Assembly (NCBI GenBank): GCA_035771165.1
Contig: JAWNZC010000101.1
Coordinates: 248,001 to 312,000 of the forward strand
Length of the DNA stretch: 64,000 nucleotides
Direction of reading: 5' to 3'
From: Paragorgia papillata
Taxonomy: Eukaryota > Cnidaria > Anthozoa > Scleralcyonacea > Coralliidae
Shown: positions 43,081-54,710 of the stretch, one piece after another
Position numbering within the stretch: the first letter of the stretch is position 1
Layout of the letters: the number at the start of each line of letters is the position of its first letter
Notes under the pieces: model-generated
Seen by the model: the letters and a program-made list of their open reading frames with translations, nothing else
Told to the model about the DNA's origin: nothing
Database searches by the model: none
Made by a program: the position numbers and the translations under genes

Positions 43081-43730
43081 AACACAATACACCAAGGATG
43101 GTAGGTCACAACCAGGATCTAAATACGTGAACCTTATGGTTTATTTTTACTTTTATTTTACATTTTACAAAACTCTGTGAAGATTTTACCGAAGATCTTG
43201 GCGATTGAAAGAAGGGAATTATGGAATATATTCCAATTGGAGCTTGAATGAAAATGTAACTGTTTAACTTTCAACTGTTGGCGGTTGCAGAAGGAAAGCT
43301 AGTGATAAGAAAGCTAGGCCAGTGAAACTTCGTCGATCCGAGGTGAGCACTGGCTTGTATTATTTTATGCAGATGGAATATTAAATGTCGAAAAACACTT
43401 AGAACATCATAATATCACAACTCTTCCTCAATAAACAACCAAAGCTGTAAAGTGAAAGTGTTTACGAATTTTGCTAGGTCTTCCCTGAGCGGGTCCGTTC
43501 GGATCACTTCCGAAACGCGTTATAACCGAGGAAGACCTAGAGATTAGGCTAAACCATGACAATGACCACTGACAAAATAAAAATTCTAATGCCTTGCCAT
43601 CTTGTTTCCCTTTATAAACATATGGGTTTAATAACAACATTATTTATAACAAAATAATTAATTACTGGATAAAGGAACGAGTTAATAGGTCTCGGGCGGT
43701 CATTTTTTACTCCTGGGCAGTCTCCGGCAG

Positions 43731-44169
43731 CAGTGGCATAGCCAGGGTCTTGAGTTTGGGGGGTAAGAACGTTGATCTCCTAGGGGGTCCGGCTGCTCCC
43801 CCTGAAAATTTTGGATTTCTAGGGTCTCTGAAACACTGTTTCCTGCATTTTGAGGCAAGTATTTAAGAGTAATCTGAAAGCCATAAATTACATAATTTTG
43901 TTGAAATCAAACCAGAACGTAGAATACGACGTCAGAATATCTTTAGATTAATTTATAAACAAGTCGTATTATAGTATTAATTTAAGTATAGCATATGCAA
44001 TGCCTGCAATATATATAACACATTACTAGTCTACTCATTTGGCCTTAAAACAATGTAACACCCTCCCCGTACAAGTTTCTCAACGGATTTAAACTTTTCT
44101 CGAGAACGGTCTTGGAGACCATTGGTGGTGGTGGGGGGGGGGGGGGGTGACCCCTAGGCTACGCCACTG
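43731..44169. mobile_element. hAT-like element, unit C (without nested MITE)
   Basis: CAGTGGCATAGCCAGGG to GGCTACGCCACTG, 439 bp. Same insertion as 40145-41337; the target duplication is decayed (TCCGGCAG / TTGGCATT). Carries the shared core at about 43785-43860 and a G run at 44131-44147. Confidence 0.85.
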
Positions 44170-44364
44170 TTGGCATTGATTAGTAGGACCGGTGTTTTGC
44201 GTCTTAAGAAGCGGCTTACGCAGGACGCGGCTTGCATATCATCTCTCGTACAAACGGCTCTATTGAGTGAATCAGGCATTTTTTCTACATGATGATCTTG
44301 CGGTCAGGTTTTTATTAATTTCATCCAAGATTCAATCAAAACTCACCAAAATTGAAAGGTTTCA

Positions 44365-44656
44365 TCATAGTCAATTGTGATATGGTCTGGAAACTCAGCA
44401 AACTTCAAAGCGCCTATAATGAAACTGGGATTTTATGATGAACCGTACCTTACACCGTGCACATCCTTTGTTTTAGGTTATTATATTTAAATAGCACGGT
44501 TGAGTGATGGAACTGAAACGTTGCTATTGGATAATTCGGTTCATTATACTAAAATACAATGGGGTCAGTGACCGTGCACAAAAAAGCACAAAGGCGAACT
44601 AAAGATAGACCAAAGACTTTAGCTGAGTTTCCAGACCATATCTCGATTGACTATGA
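44365..44656. mobile_element. 295-bp-type MITE in block copy C
   Basis: Same element and position as 41540-41834; TCATAGTCAATTGTGATATG to CTCGATTGACTATGA. Confidence 0.85.
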
Positions 44657-45099
44657 TTTGATCCTTGGTCTATTTAGATCAATCTTCCGGCAAACTTTCA
44701 TGAAAACCTGGGGTACTTTGTGAGATTATCCTGGTGACAAGACAGAAGCTCATAGAAAAACAGGTGAACAGACAGAGCAAACAGAGGTAAAAACACAGAC
44801 ACTGGGGCGGGAAGTAATAAAACGTGGGTGTTACCGACAAATTCATCGTTTCCTGTTACCATTCAAAAATTTATCACCATTCAAACATTCAAAGAATTAA
44901 AAGAACAATGATTTTATTTCCCAAATCAAGCACCAAAGTATAAGAGTAGAATAGTCTAGTACCCAACTACTTCACAGTCGGAATGAGATGAACTTAAAAC
45001 TCAGCGCAACACGAACTGAGATTGCAAACCACTTTCCGATCGGAATCGCCTGGTTTGGAATATGCTAGTCGACGATGCGAGGGCAGTGGAGGACCCTCA

Positions 45100-45680
45100 A
45101 TGAACGGTTTTCGTCCGGAATATGTCGGCCACGCATCTTGGAAGTACGATACACACATATAATCGCTTCGATCGCCACGATCGCTCAGAAATTAACCTCG
45201 AGCGATCGCAATCGATCAACAATCATGTCGCTAGTTTCCATGTGTTCGCTTAAGGGCGGCCCATGGATGACCGCCCAGCCATTGTTTAGTAATAGGTCCG
45301 GACCGCCGGCCTATTGTTTTTATGGTTCCACTGGGGTGGCATTACTGATCGCCAAGATCGCTGCTGAGTGAGAATTACAATAATCCGCTGTTTTCCATAT
45401 AAAACGCAACAACGATCGCCACGATCGCCTGAGATGGAACATTTCTGTATCTCGGCTCAAGTTCATTTTTGAGCGACTCGTGGCGATCGTAGCGATTAAA
45501 AGGAAAAAGGCTAAAGCTCGCTTCAAGGGGAGGATTTCCAGTCCTCGCAAACGAATCCAGACGTCGCAGCGTCGCTACGAGTACTCGCACGGTTTCCACT
45601 GTACTTCTCCACCAAACGCAGCTCGTTGCGTTTCGATAAACTCGCAGCTGATATAAAGCGATAGTCGAGTTTTTTTTTAA
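45100..45680. repeat. CGATCG-rich palindromic region
   Basis: CGATCG or GCGATCG words occur repeatedly (for example CGATCGCCACGATCGC at 45413), often as GATCGCCACGATCGC in both orientations. TGTTTTCCATATAAAACGCA suggests MITE ends. No clear element boundaries. Confidence 0.5.
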
Positions 45681-46262
45681 CAAACCTTACGAGGTGTTTT
45701 TGATATTTGATGAAGCATTCCTTCCTTGGAACAATGGTTTGATATTAGCATCTTCAAACCAAATCGATATTTTTTTAAGAGAAAAATCGAGGGTGAAAGT
45801 ACCGATTAATTTATGTAATATTCTTGCCTTCCAAGTCCCCATGCAAATTAACCATCGAGACACGTTAATGAATTTCCTTTCCTGTGCAGTTTTCCTCATG
45901 AGATTACTAATGAATTGAAATGTTTGACATAATTTGGTTTTGTGGATTGGTTTAATTTATTTTATTTATTTATTTTAATTTTATTTTTTTTTTACCTTTG
46001 CGAGTTACTTTCCGCGAGCTAAAAAAATAGTTCAATATTTCCAACTATCTGCCACGAGCTGCTCAAAATCATCGCAAGCGAGCTTGCACAGTTTGCTTCG
46101 TGCGAGGGACTGGAAATCCGCCTTAACCCTACTGGCCATGCATTGCCAGGTTGCCTTTTGGCAAACCTTATTAATTTTTCACTCTGGTTAACGCCAAGAA
46201 CGATTTTACTACTCGTCAAGGGGAGAAGCTTCCGGAAACCTGGTCAATAAAGGATTAAGTGT
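45681..46262. other. No gene seen
   Basis: Open frames on both strands around 45690-45910 overlap fully and lack family signatures. Confidence 0.4.
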
Positions 46263-46480
46263 GACAGTCGGTGGGTCTGGGATAACTCGGGGGCTAGGGT
46301 CAAAGTTAAACCCAGTCACGTGATAAAACGCGACTCTTACCGAGTTATCCCCTGGGACACAGATGATAACCCTATTTGTTAGCTTCATGTGAACGCGTTC
46401 AACCCCGAGTTATCCCAGTTAGCAGCGTAATGACGCGAGATGCGTGAATATACAAACAAGTTGACCCTACCCCACTGATC
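46263..46480. mobile_element. Repeat with GATAACTCGGGG / CCCCGAGTTATCCC words, copy 1
   Basis: GTCTGGGATAACTCGGGGGC and CCGAGTTATCCC are inverted; GCTTCATGTGAACGCGTTCA and CCCCGAGTTATCCCAGTTA recur at 47452-47490. Probably a MITE family. Confidence 0.6.
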
Positions 46481-47023
46481 TCTATATAAATCTGGATTAT
46501 AGGGCATTCCCTATGGCCAGCAAGTCAAACATTTCGTGCCAGTCGCCGCAATCTTACGTAAGTGGTACATATGACGCATTGCAGGTCTTTAGAACTTGTT
46601 CCCAATGCCAAAGTTGACTGGCAATAAGCAATCTTGACGTCAGCACAGTCAGATTAATCCAGGGGAGGAATATTAAGTGCTCTGGTGCCGGGAGAGTCGT
46701 AAAGCAAACAACAGATTGCCTGTAGTTCGTTTAGTTTTCAATTTTTAACAACAATTACAGTCAAAAGATGGCAAAGTTCATGCACAACACGAAGATATTT
46801 GTTAAGCCATTAAGATTACTGTTAAAAAGGTACATTTGGAATTGAATTCTTCGTTAAGATTTTATAGTCCTGTTTTTCAGTTTATATTATCGTGAAGCTT
46901 TTCTTCGTTTGCCAGCAACTGAAGAAAAAACAATGAAATTTACAAGGTATTTACAGCTCGGTGATATAACAAATGCAAGCAATTAGCGTCTTAAACCTTA
47001 TTGGAGTACTTCTTGACAAAATT

Positions 47024-47025
<2 letters not shown>

Positions 47026-47068
<43 letters not shown>

Positions 47069-47081
47069 ACCCCCCCCCCCT
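47026..47081. repeat. Long poly-C run
   Basis: About 55 bases, almost pure C with one A. Longest C run in the window. Confidence 0.95.
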
Positions 47082-47090
47082 TTGTTGTCA

Positions 47091-47254
47091 TAAAGCGGTT
47101 TTCCCACTTGCGAAATTTTTTCGCGCGATATCGACATTTCTATTGTAAATATTGAATAGATTGCTAATTTAGTTCCAGCCCAGAGCTCATAAGACGAAAG
47201 AAAAATTCGGGATTCGCGCCGATTTATTTCGCAAGTGTGAAAAAACAGGCTTTA
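47091..47254. mobile_element. Short TIR element, TAAAGCSKGTTTT ends
   Basis: TAAAGCGGTTTTCCCACTTG with CGAAATTTTTTCGCGCGA is mirrored by TCGCGCCGATTTATTTCG and CAAGTGTGAAAAAACAGGCTTTA (last 20 GTGTGAAAAAACAGGCTTTA). Confidence 0.7.
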
Positions 47255-47439
47255 CTCATTCGTTTTTAATCTTTTTTTAATTAATTTTTTGTCTGTTTTC
47301 CAATCTTACGAAAGCTTTATGAACTTTAGTGGCGGACCCATCTTATCTTAGGTAGTGGTCACGGTCATCATACAGCTGGCACGCTAAATTTTGGCCCCAT
47401 GGCCTATCCAGTTTCATTGAGACCCTGGCCCCCGAGATA

Positions 47440-47580
47440 CTGTAACACTAGCTTCATGTGAACGCTTCAACCCCGAGTTATCCCAGTTAACAAGCGTAAT
47501 TACGCATGCGTAATTATACAAAAGTTGACCCCTACAACCCCGAGATAACCTCGGCCTTGTGAAAGCGTTCACAATGGAGG
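47440..47580. mobile_element. Repeat with CCCCGAGTTATCCC words, copy 2
   Basis: Repeats GCTTCATGTGAACGCTTCAA, CCCCGAGTTATCCCAGTTA and GCGTAATTACGCATGCGTAA; then CCCCGAGATAACCTCGG. Confidence 0.6.
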
Positions 47581-47781
47581 TAGGGCTAACCGTTCACCGG
47601 AGAGATGACGAATTTGGGAGTAGCACTGAAAAGAAGCATACATTAAGAAATATATAATTAATATTATGGCTAATTTCACTCGATTTTACATAGCATGTTT
47701 CTTGATAGGGGATTTTAGGTGAAGGAAAATTCGAGTGTTATCGGCGTTCAGAACGTCGCTCGATCAAGCTCCTCGGCAACG

Positions 47782-47855
47782 CCCTCCGTGGCTCAAGTGG
47801 TCAGAGCATTGCACTAGACATCGCAAAGGTCGTGGGTTCAATTCCTGCCGGAAGG
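47782..47855 (+). ncRNA. tRNA-like sequence, probably the head of a tRNA-derived SINE
   Basis: 74 bases fold as a tRNA: acceptor CCCTCCG / CGGAAGG (6 of 7 pairs), D-arm GCTC / GAGC around AAGTGGTCA, T-arm GTGGG / CCTGC around TTCAATT. An A box (TGGCTCAAGTGG) and a B box (GGGTTCAATTCC) are present. The anticodon arm is irregular (TTGC / GCAA with a 10-base loop; possible anticodon AGA), so a working tRNA is unlikely. A 3' tail of unknown origin follows, consistent with a SINE. Confidence 0.6.
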
Positions 47856-47989
47856 CCTGTGTAGTTGCATTTTTTCGCCAAACTGGTCCCAGGTTTTGGT
47901 CTTGAAATGGTATATATTCCTACACATTAAGAATAGTTCTGCCGTTTGGTTTCGAATAATAAAGATCACTGTTACAAGGGTTTAGAAGC

Positions 47990-48610
47990 TTAGTTTTTGC
48001 ATTTGTTTGCTATTATTAGGTCAGTAAATACGTGTTATTAAAAATAAACATGTATACTACGCGAGCCCTGATTGGTACAATTTTGGCCCCCTTGGGGGTT
48101 GTTTTTTGGATTAGGAGTATCCCAAACACGGAAAAATTCCCGCCAAAACGAAAATGTTCGGACCAGTATATCATATTTCACTTTGTGATTATTTTATATA
48201 AAAGAAAAAGAAATATCCAATACCAAATTTACGCTATTTCCTCCAGTCTCGCAATTTCCCAGCGTGTTTTGGATCAAGTGTATCCAAAAAAAAAACACGG
48301 AAAACCATATAGGTATTTTCTTTATTATTTTGTAGTTTGTTTACTACCGCCTATATAGTAATCGATAGACTTGCCTATATCAGTATATCAACAAAAGCTC
48401 GGTAGAAAAAAAAACCATGAAATCAGATCAATAACTTCATTATGAAACTAATTTTAATTATACCTTTGGTATTAAAAAGGATAAGTCTTTTCCAAAACCT
48501 TGAAGTATGTAGTGTTGACAATTTTTCAACAGGGACACATATTGATAACAACAGTCTTAAAACTGTTGAAGGTGTACCATCCTGTATAAATTAAAAAATT
48601 CGTTTTAGTA
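47990..48610. other. No gene seen
   Basis: Imperfect inverted similarity between GTTTTTTGGATTAGGAGTATCC (about 48099; first 20 GTTTTTTGGATTAGGAGTAT) and GTGTATCCAAAAAAAAAACA (about 48278) suggests a decayed TIR element. Confidence 0.4.
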
Positions 48611-48615
48611 TTATC

Positions 48616-48665
<50 letters not shown>

Positions 48666-48710
48666 ATTATTATTATTATTAATATTAGTTATTATTATTA
48701 TTATTATTAA

Positions 48711-48759
<49 letters not shown>

Positions 48760-48800
48760 TTATTATATATTATTATATTTATTATTAATATTATTATTCT

Positions 48801-48832
<32 letters not shown>

Positions 48833-48857
48833 ATTTATTATTATATTATTATTATTT
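48616..48857. repeat. (ATT)n microsatellite with interruptions
   Basis: ATT units interrupted by ATAT, TTAA and one CTT. Confidence 0.9.
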
Positions 48858-50164
48858 TTACATCCTTGAGCTCACCGTCGGATTTGAGTCCAATCTTCAC
48901 CGCAACGCCACCCGTAAGAGACACAAATATCTCGATTATAGTTAATCGTAAAATACAAGGAAAGAAACTATGAAAATGGTTAAGTTTCATAAATTCTATC
49001 TCTGAGTGCACTTGGAATTTTCGGAACAGTCATCAATGGATTTCATTGAAATGCTAAAAGACTTTAAATTCGGACACTCCCGTTGTAGAAAAGTATATCG
49101 TAAAGAAAATCATCAACATATCAATAACGAGAGCTCGTATTATAATAATAATTAATAATAATAATAATGGCCTCTTCACCTGAAATATCTATCTATACAA
49201 TAAATAAAATAGCTATATAATTTCTATTAGGTCGACAAGTAAAAATAGAAAGTAAAAAGTAATATCAATTATAAAAAAAAGCAGTATCTCTTATATTAGT
49301 TGTCAAAGCGAAATTTGGCTTCATGCAATAAATAGTTAAAAGTGTATTTTCAGCGAAAACACATTAAAATCGGAACAGTTACGCGTTTCTAATGGTAAGT
49401 TATTAAAAAGCTTAAGCAGCTTGATTCTTGAAATGTATGTGAGATCATGGGAATCTCGAGGGAGATGCCGGAATTTGACCTCAAAGTTCTGGTAGGCTTT
49501 ACTATTGAAACTTAATGTTTAGATAACTCGGCCAGTTGGAACTATGTATTGCTCTGTGTGTTGCCTTGAGAAGATTCCATTGTAATTGTTATTTTACATA
49601 TTTGTTCTTTTACTTTTGTATTATGTATTTTGATGTCGACGTAAACAAAGAATGGAATAAACCCGAAACTAATGACATTCTATAAGGGGGGATTTTTATT
49701 CTCATGTAAACCATCATGTTCAAATAGTCATTATGGTAAAACTACCTGTAAAAGCTGAGGTTTAATCATTGTAATTTCTATCGTTTAATGATCTAATAAA
49801 TTAAAGTTTTACATTATTAATTATTATATAATATTATTATTATTATTTCGGACTGTATTTGCTTGTATTTTTCTTCTGTTTTTCCAGTTGATAACTGTTA
49901 ATTGGATATGTCATATTTTCCCGACTCCCCCGGTAAACTTCTTGCTACACTTAAGACCGCAATTAATACTGGACAGGGTCTAGAGTTGTAAGATGACCGG
50001 GATCTGGCTTTCAAAATTATTGATTGCTGGACCGATAAGGGAATGCGCTATTAAGGAATGCGCAATGTATCAACAATCCTCCCCCAAACCCACTTTAAAT
50101 TCAACACCATTTATTAGACTGTTCACAAATTGTGAAACAATATAAATATATATATATGTATATA
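48858..50164. other. No gene seen; possible retroelement 3' tail
   Basis: Around 49410-49660 the sequence ends in TTTGATGTCGACGTAAACAA followed by AGAATGGAATAAACC, which resembles a LINE 3' end, but I cannot name a family. AT-rich otherwise. Confidence 0.3.
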
Positions 50165-51450
50165 TATATGATTTTAAAGATTTTGTTAATCCATTTGAAC
50201 TTTGTGTTTCTCTGGATTTAGGTATTTTTAAAAGTTTTGAGCTTTCAACTCGGGTCCTTCGAGTCTTCGTCAGAAATAAGGTGGTTAGAGTTTTGGGTTC
50301 TTCGTTTATATTATTATTATTGAATTTTTGTTGTGAATATCCGATTCCGAGCGTCTGAAATTTGCGTTTTGTTGGTTTTGTGGTTTTTTTAAGATTTTTT
50401 GATTGGTTGCTGTTCTCAAGTGGTTGGTTTTCTGATTGGTTATATAACTTAGAGGAGGTCGAATGTTGAGTGTGTTTTAGTTGATGGGTAGATAGTAAGT
50501 AATTTCAACGCTGTCCCCCCACTCTCACTGTTAAACGTGTTGAATTTTCTGTACTGTACCATGCTGTCTTTGAAACTCGCGGGCATGTCTTGTTGAGGGG
50601 GGGGGGGGACTTGGGGCCTAGAACTTTCGTCATTTTGGAGACCAGTTGAAATGTGTGGCCTATGGTCGTCTGCGTGGCTTGCCGGAAGGGAATTTGTAGG
50701 TCATGTCGTTTGATTGCGAATTCACTGTGTTCGGTTAGTCCTTGACTCAACTTTCTCGGATATTTTCGCCTATGGTATTTTAGTGGGCAGGTCGTTGCAA
50801 GGGGAACATGTAGATGGCGTTGCGTCCGGTCAGTTGTGGTAATTCTGTCTTTATGTGTTTAGAGTAATAAGTTTGTGTAAATGGTTTGTGAGGCTACTCA
50901 GTTCTATGTTGTGTTGTTCTGAGTAATCTGTTTTTTTATTTCGGATATGGTCTGAATGCATGATATAAATACTTTTTTTCTTTTCTGGTGTTGCGTTTGT
51001 TTCGCAGTAGTCTTAGTTTGTGTGTTGATTTCTTTGTGTCGTGATTTTGCGTTAATAAAGTTTTTTGGGTAGTTGTTCTTTAGGAATGTCTGGTATAGGT
51101 AAATTCCGTTCTGTTCTGTTTTGATTGTGTGTGTGCTGCAGTGCTGTGGTCGATTCTGTTGAGGCAGTGTTTTGACACAACTGCGTGATCTTGTGTTGGG
51201 TATAATTGGTTGCTTGTGGTAATTCAGTATTTTGGTCAGAGTTTTCTGTATGTGTGGATGGTGCCGTTCATTAGTCATCGTTAGTAATAACGTCAAGGTA
51301 AAGGCGAAGTTTGTTGTCATGTTCTTTATCTATCGGTGAAACGAATGTTGTCAGTGGGTGGTTTGTTAATCGTTTTGTGAGTAAGATTGCTAATTTTGTA
51401 TTTGTCTTTACTATTGCCAAGAAGTCGTCGACATATCATGTCCCATAGAC
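50165..51450 (-). pseudogene. Penelope-like element, RT end to GIY-YIG and 3' region (minus copy)
   Basis: On the minus strand from 51440 the frame reads YVDDFLAIVKTNTKLAILLT (catalytic YVDD) and FVSPIDKEHDNKLRLYLDV, then VVSKHCLNR-type and NGIYLYQTFLKNNYPKNFIN segments, KKVFISCIQTISEIKKQI, a degenerate GIY-YIG endonuclease (NAIYMFPLQRPA ... TIGENIRES) and GHTFQLVSKMTKVLGPK. The RT plus GIY-YIG order is diagnostic of Penelope-like retroelements. Stops and frameshifts throughout. Near the 3' end, CTGACGA (50273-50267) ... GAAAGCTC forms a hammerhead-like core. Confidence 0.8.
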
Positions 51451-52410
51451 TTTATGTCACACCAGCAACCTACCAACTGCAGCACAAAACAACAATCTAA
51501 ATCAGAATGAACGAAATTACTATAGCCTCAGACATTCCTAAAGAACAAATCTACCCAAAAACAACTTTAAGGCAAATTCACGACACAAAGGAAATCACAC
51601 ACAAACAATGACTACGGAACACCCAAACAACGCAACACGCAGAAGAAGAAAAAAAGTAGTTTCTATCATACATTTCAGTGACCATATCCGAAATAACAAC
51701 CAGAATTTCTCAGACAACAACAACAAATAGAAGTAGCTTACAAACCATTACACAAACTTTACTAAACATAAAGGAAAAGAATTAACCACAACCTGACCGC
51801 GACGCAAACGCCATCTACATGTTCCCGTTGCAACGGATCTGCCCACTAAAATAACATCGGACGAAAACATCCCAAGAAAGTTGAGTCAAGACTAACCGAA
51901 CACATGCATGCTAGGAACGCAATCAAACGACCATGATCACAAATCCTTTCCGGCAATCAATGGAGACGGAACCATGGCCACACATTCAACACGGTCTCAA
52001 AACGAAAAAGTTTCTAGGCCAAGCCTCAACAAGACATGCCCGCGATGTTCAAAGAAGCATGGTACATGTACAGAAAAACGCACTTTTAACACACGTTTGA
52101 AATACTTTTACTATCTATAAACCATCAACTTAAAACAAGCACTCAACATTCGATCGAACCTCCTCTGAAGTAATAACCCAATCAGAACCAACCACTGGGA
52201 ACAATCTACCACCAAACAACAAACCAATCAGACGCTCGTATTGAATATCACAACAATATTCAAACAAATAATATAAACGAAGAAATCCAATAACTCTAAC
52301 CACCTTATTTCTGACGAAGACTCAGAAGGACCGAGTTTTTGAAAAGCTCGAAACTTTTAAAAAAACCTAAATCCAGAGAACACAAATTCAAACACATTGT
52401 GCCTTGGATT
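51451..52410 (+). pseudogene. Penelope-like element, inverted second copy
   Basis: Matches the minus copy in reverse orientation, from CCAACTGCAGCACAAAACAA to CCTAAATCCAGAGAACACAA, and carries the same ...CATTCCTAAAGAAC, GATTTTTTCT-type and GAAGACTCAGAAGGACCGAG blocks. Its 5' part (YVDD region) is missing. The two copies meet head to head at about 51450. Confidence 0.8.
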
Positions 52411-52483
52411 AGAAATCTTTAAATTATATATTATAATATTATATTATTATATATTATCTATATAGAAGTAATATTTATAAACC

Positions 52484-52560
52484 GTGCAGGCGGGCTTTAT
52501 CGGATATAAAACACGAGGCGATAGCCGATTGTTTTTAGAGCCGATAAAGCCCGTACTGCA
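52484..52560. mobile_element. Short palindromic element
   Basis: GTGCAGGCGGGCTTTATCGG and CCGATAAAGCCCGTACTGCA are inverted over 20 bp with a 36-base loop. Confidence 0.65.
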
Positions 52561-52803
52561 ATGTTTTTAAATGGCTTCTAAAAAAGAATCACACTTCAAT
52601 ACGATCCATCGGCGTAAGTAAAATTAGAAAATTAAGCTTATCTCAGCCGTTAAAAACCATCGAGAAACTTAGAGCGAGATCTATAACACATATATAGATC
52701 CCGATATCTCATGATTTTTCTTTGTGATTTCCTCATGAATTAATAATGAATTTTAGAAATATATAAAAATATATATATATCTATATAATATAATATAAAA
52801 TAA

Positions 52804-53059
52804 TACTGCACGAAAAATTTGGATTTACCAACAATTTTTCAAAAGAGTAAAATAATATACCTACATGTAATATTTACTCAAATTTAATGTAGGGTAAAAC
52901 ACTGTAAATACCGTATTTGCCAAATACTGATTAAATACGGTATTCACCGCTCACGCGGTGCCCGTTTACCTCTACAGTAAATTTGAATAAATAATCACAT
53001 TTGTTACACATTTACTCTTTCGCAGAATAATGGGGTAAATCCAATTTATTCGTGCAGTA
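52804..53059. mobile_element. Hairpin MITE, TACTGCACGAA ends
   Basis: TACTGCACGAAAAATTTGGA with TTTACC and AAGAGTAAA is mirrored by TTTACTCTTTCGCAG, GGTAAATCCAATTTATTCGT and GCAGTA. Flanks are TA-rich. Confidence 0.75.
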
Positions 53060-53349
53060 TAATTTTATATATATATATATATATGCCAAATGTAAAACAA
53101 CATGGCAATTGTAAAAACCATAAACCACGCGGTACACCTGCAATGGTTAATAAATCTAATCAATGCATCCCTTCCAATAGTTCGGGATAGTAAATACGAC
53201 TACAAAAAAATTAGAGAGTCCAGTGTCGAAGAATGTGAACGATCTTAGAGTTTTATGTTGATATACTTGCTTGGCCGACCGTAAGGCAACTATACAAGCT
53301 CGTTTATTTTGCAAGGAGCGATAACATATATCAATTAAATTTACACTTA

Positions 53350-54710
53350 GTCTAGGCCTATGAAAAGAGTGCCCTGTATCTTTTTATGTTCCTTCTTGCA
53401 AAAGGTAAAGATCGAAAAAGCAAAGATAAAAAGTGTTCAATCATATCCTTCAGCTCCAAGTAAAAATTTCAAACTTTTGCCATATGCACCATCTTCAAAA
53501 CAGGCGGGAATTATTGGTTTTCTACCGTGTGACATTTAGTAAATAAGATTAATTCAGCTTTCAACTTTGGCTGGATAAGCATTTGATAATTATAGAATTT
53601 CTAACAATGAAATTCTCCAAAGCAGCTGTGGGGTGAAGCAATAACAACAGAAGGTTTAAAAAAAAGACGGAAATTTTTTTTGTCAAAACTGAAATAGTTT
53701 TTTATATGCCCAAATTCGGGCCAAAAACTAACTTTAACTATTAAGAAGATTTTTTATTATCTGCATTGCTATAAAAAAACAAAACGAAAAAACTGACAGA
53801 TATTTTCGATCTTTACAAACAATTCTAAAAGCATTTGTTTATGATTTGTAGTGATTTATAGTGACAGCCATGTATTGCCAAAATAATTTATAATTTATAC
53901 TTCTTCACAAAAAAAACATGTTATAACTCCACAAGTATCTTAAGTTACATAAAAGAACTATAACATTACTTTGGGGGTTTAAATCATTGCCATTTTACCC
54001 TTGTTGCCAGCTGCTTAAAAGTGGCCTATAAACCCTACACAGTTTTTAGTTCCCTGTTTAGAGGGCGGAAAAACAGTTGATAAGTTATTTTACAGATTTT
54101 GATTTGGTCGTTTTTGAATACCGATATATATCTCTTTGGTACATTGGCAAAAAGTCCTATTCGCTGGAAATTGCCGCAAAGCTATTTGGTCCAATATTGG
54201 GACTGGAACAACTTAATGTGACGTGTCATTTCCTCAATTAATTCCATAGTTCGACAATGGAATTAATGAGGAAATGCACGTACACATCAAATAGTACCAG
54301 TCCCAATATTGACCAAAAAGCATTTTCGGCATTATCCAGCGAAATAGGACTTTTTTTGCCAATGTTCAAAAGAGATATATCTCGGAAACAAAACGACCAA
54401 ATCAAAAACTTGTAAAAAAACTTAACAACTGTTTTTCCGCCCTCTAAATAGGGAACTAAAAAACTGTTGAAGGGTTTATAAAGCCACTATAAACACTTTG
54501 AGGCCGCCAGCTGGACCTCCCCGTGCTGAATAAAATCGTCTGGCGTTAGCCAGAATAAACTTTACACAACACACTTCGTCAGGCTTCAACTTATTAAGCT
54601 GCATAAATCTGTCATCTTTAAAATATACGACAACTATGGCTTTCAAGTGAGCTGTTGAGCTCACCAGGTGTTAACTGATTTTTAGAGATTTAAACAGAAA
54701 AACAAAAAAC
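53350..54710. repeat. Duplicated non-coding block, copy 1 (filled site)
   Basis: Matches 57905-58890: AAAGAGTGCCCTGTATCTTT, CTTTACAAACAATTCTAAAA, TTTTACCCTTGTTGCCAGCT and ACGACAACTATGGCTTTC. Interrupted by the palindrome at 54019-54488. Confidence 0.85.
54019..54488. mobile_element. 470-bp near-perfect palindromic MITE with empty site
   Basis: Left AGTGGCCTATAAACCCTACA, TTTAGTTCCCTGTTTAGAGG, TTTGGTCGTTTTTG; right mirrors it to GGGTTTATAAAGCCACT. The centre is AATTAATTCCATAGTTCGAC. The paralogue reads GCTGCTTAAACACTTTGAGG at 58527-58546 without it; here TAAA stands on both sides. Confidence 0.9.

Larger units (their letters stand above)
39589..43173. repeat. Tandem duplication unit B (3.58 kb)
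   Basis: TCTGTGAAGATTTTACC... recurs at 43174. Unit B contains the hAT-like element 40145-41337 (with a nested MITE), block copy B with the MITE at 41540, a hairpin MITE and the telomere-like tract. Unit C matches it closely from its start to about 45020. Confidence 0.9.
43174..45020. repeat. Tandem duplication unit C
   Basis: Matches unit B from its start; lacks the nested MITE at 40522-41230 and the right-hand part of unit B. From about 44690 it shows many extra single bases relative to copies A and B. Confidence 0.88.
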
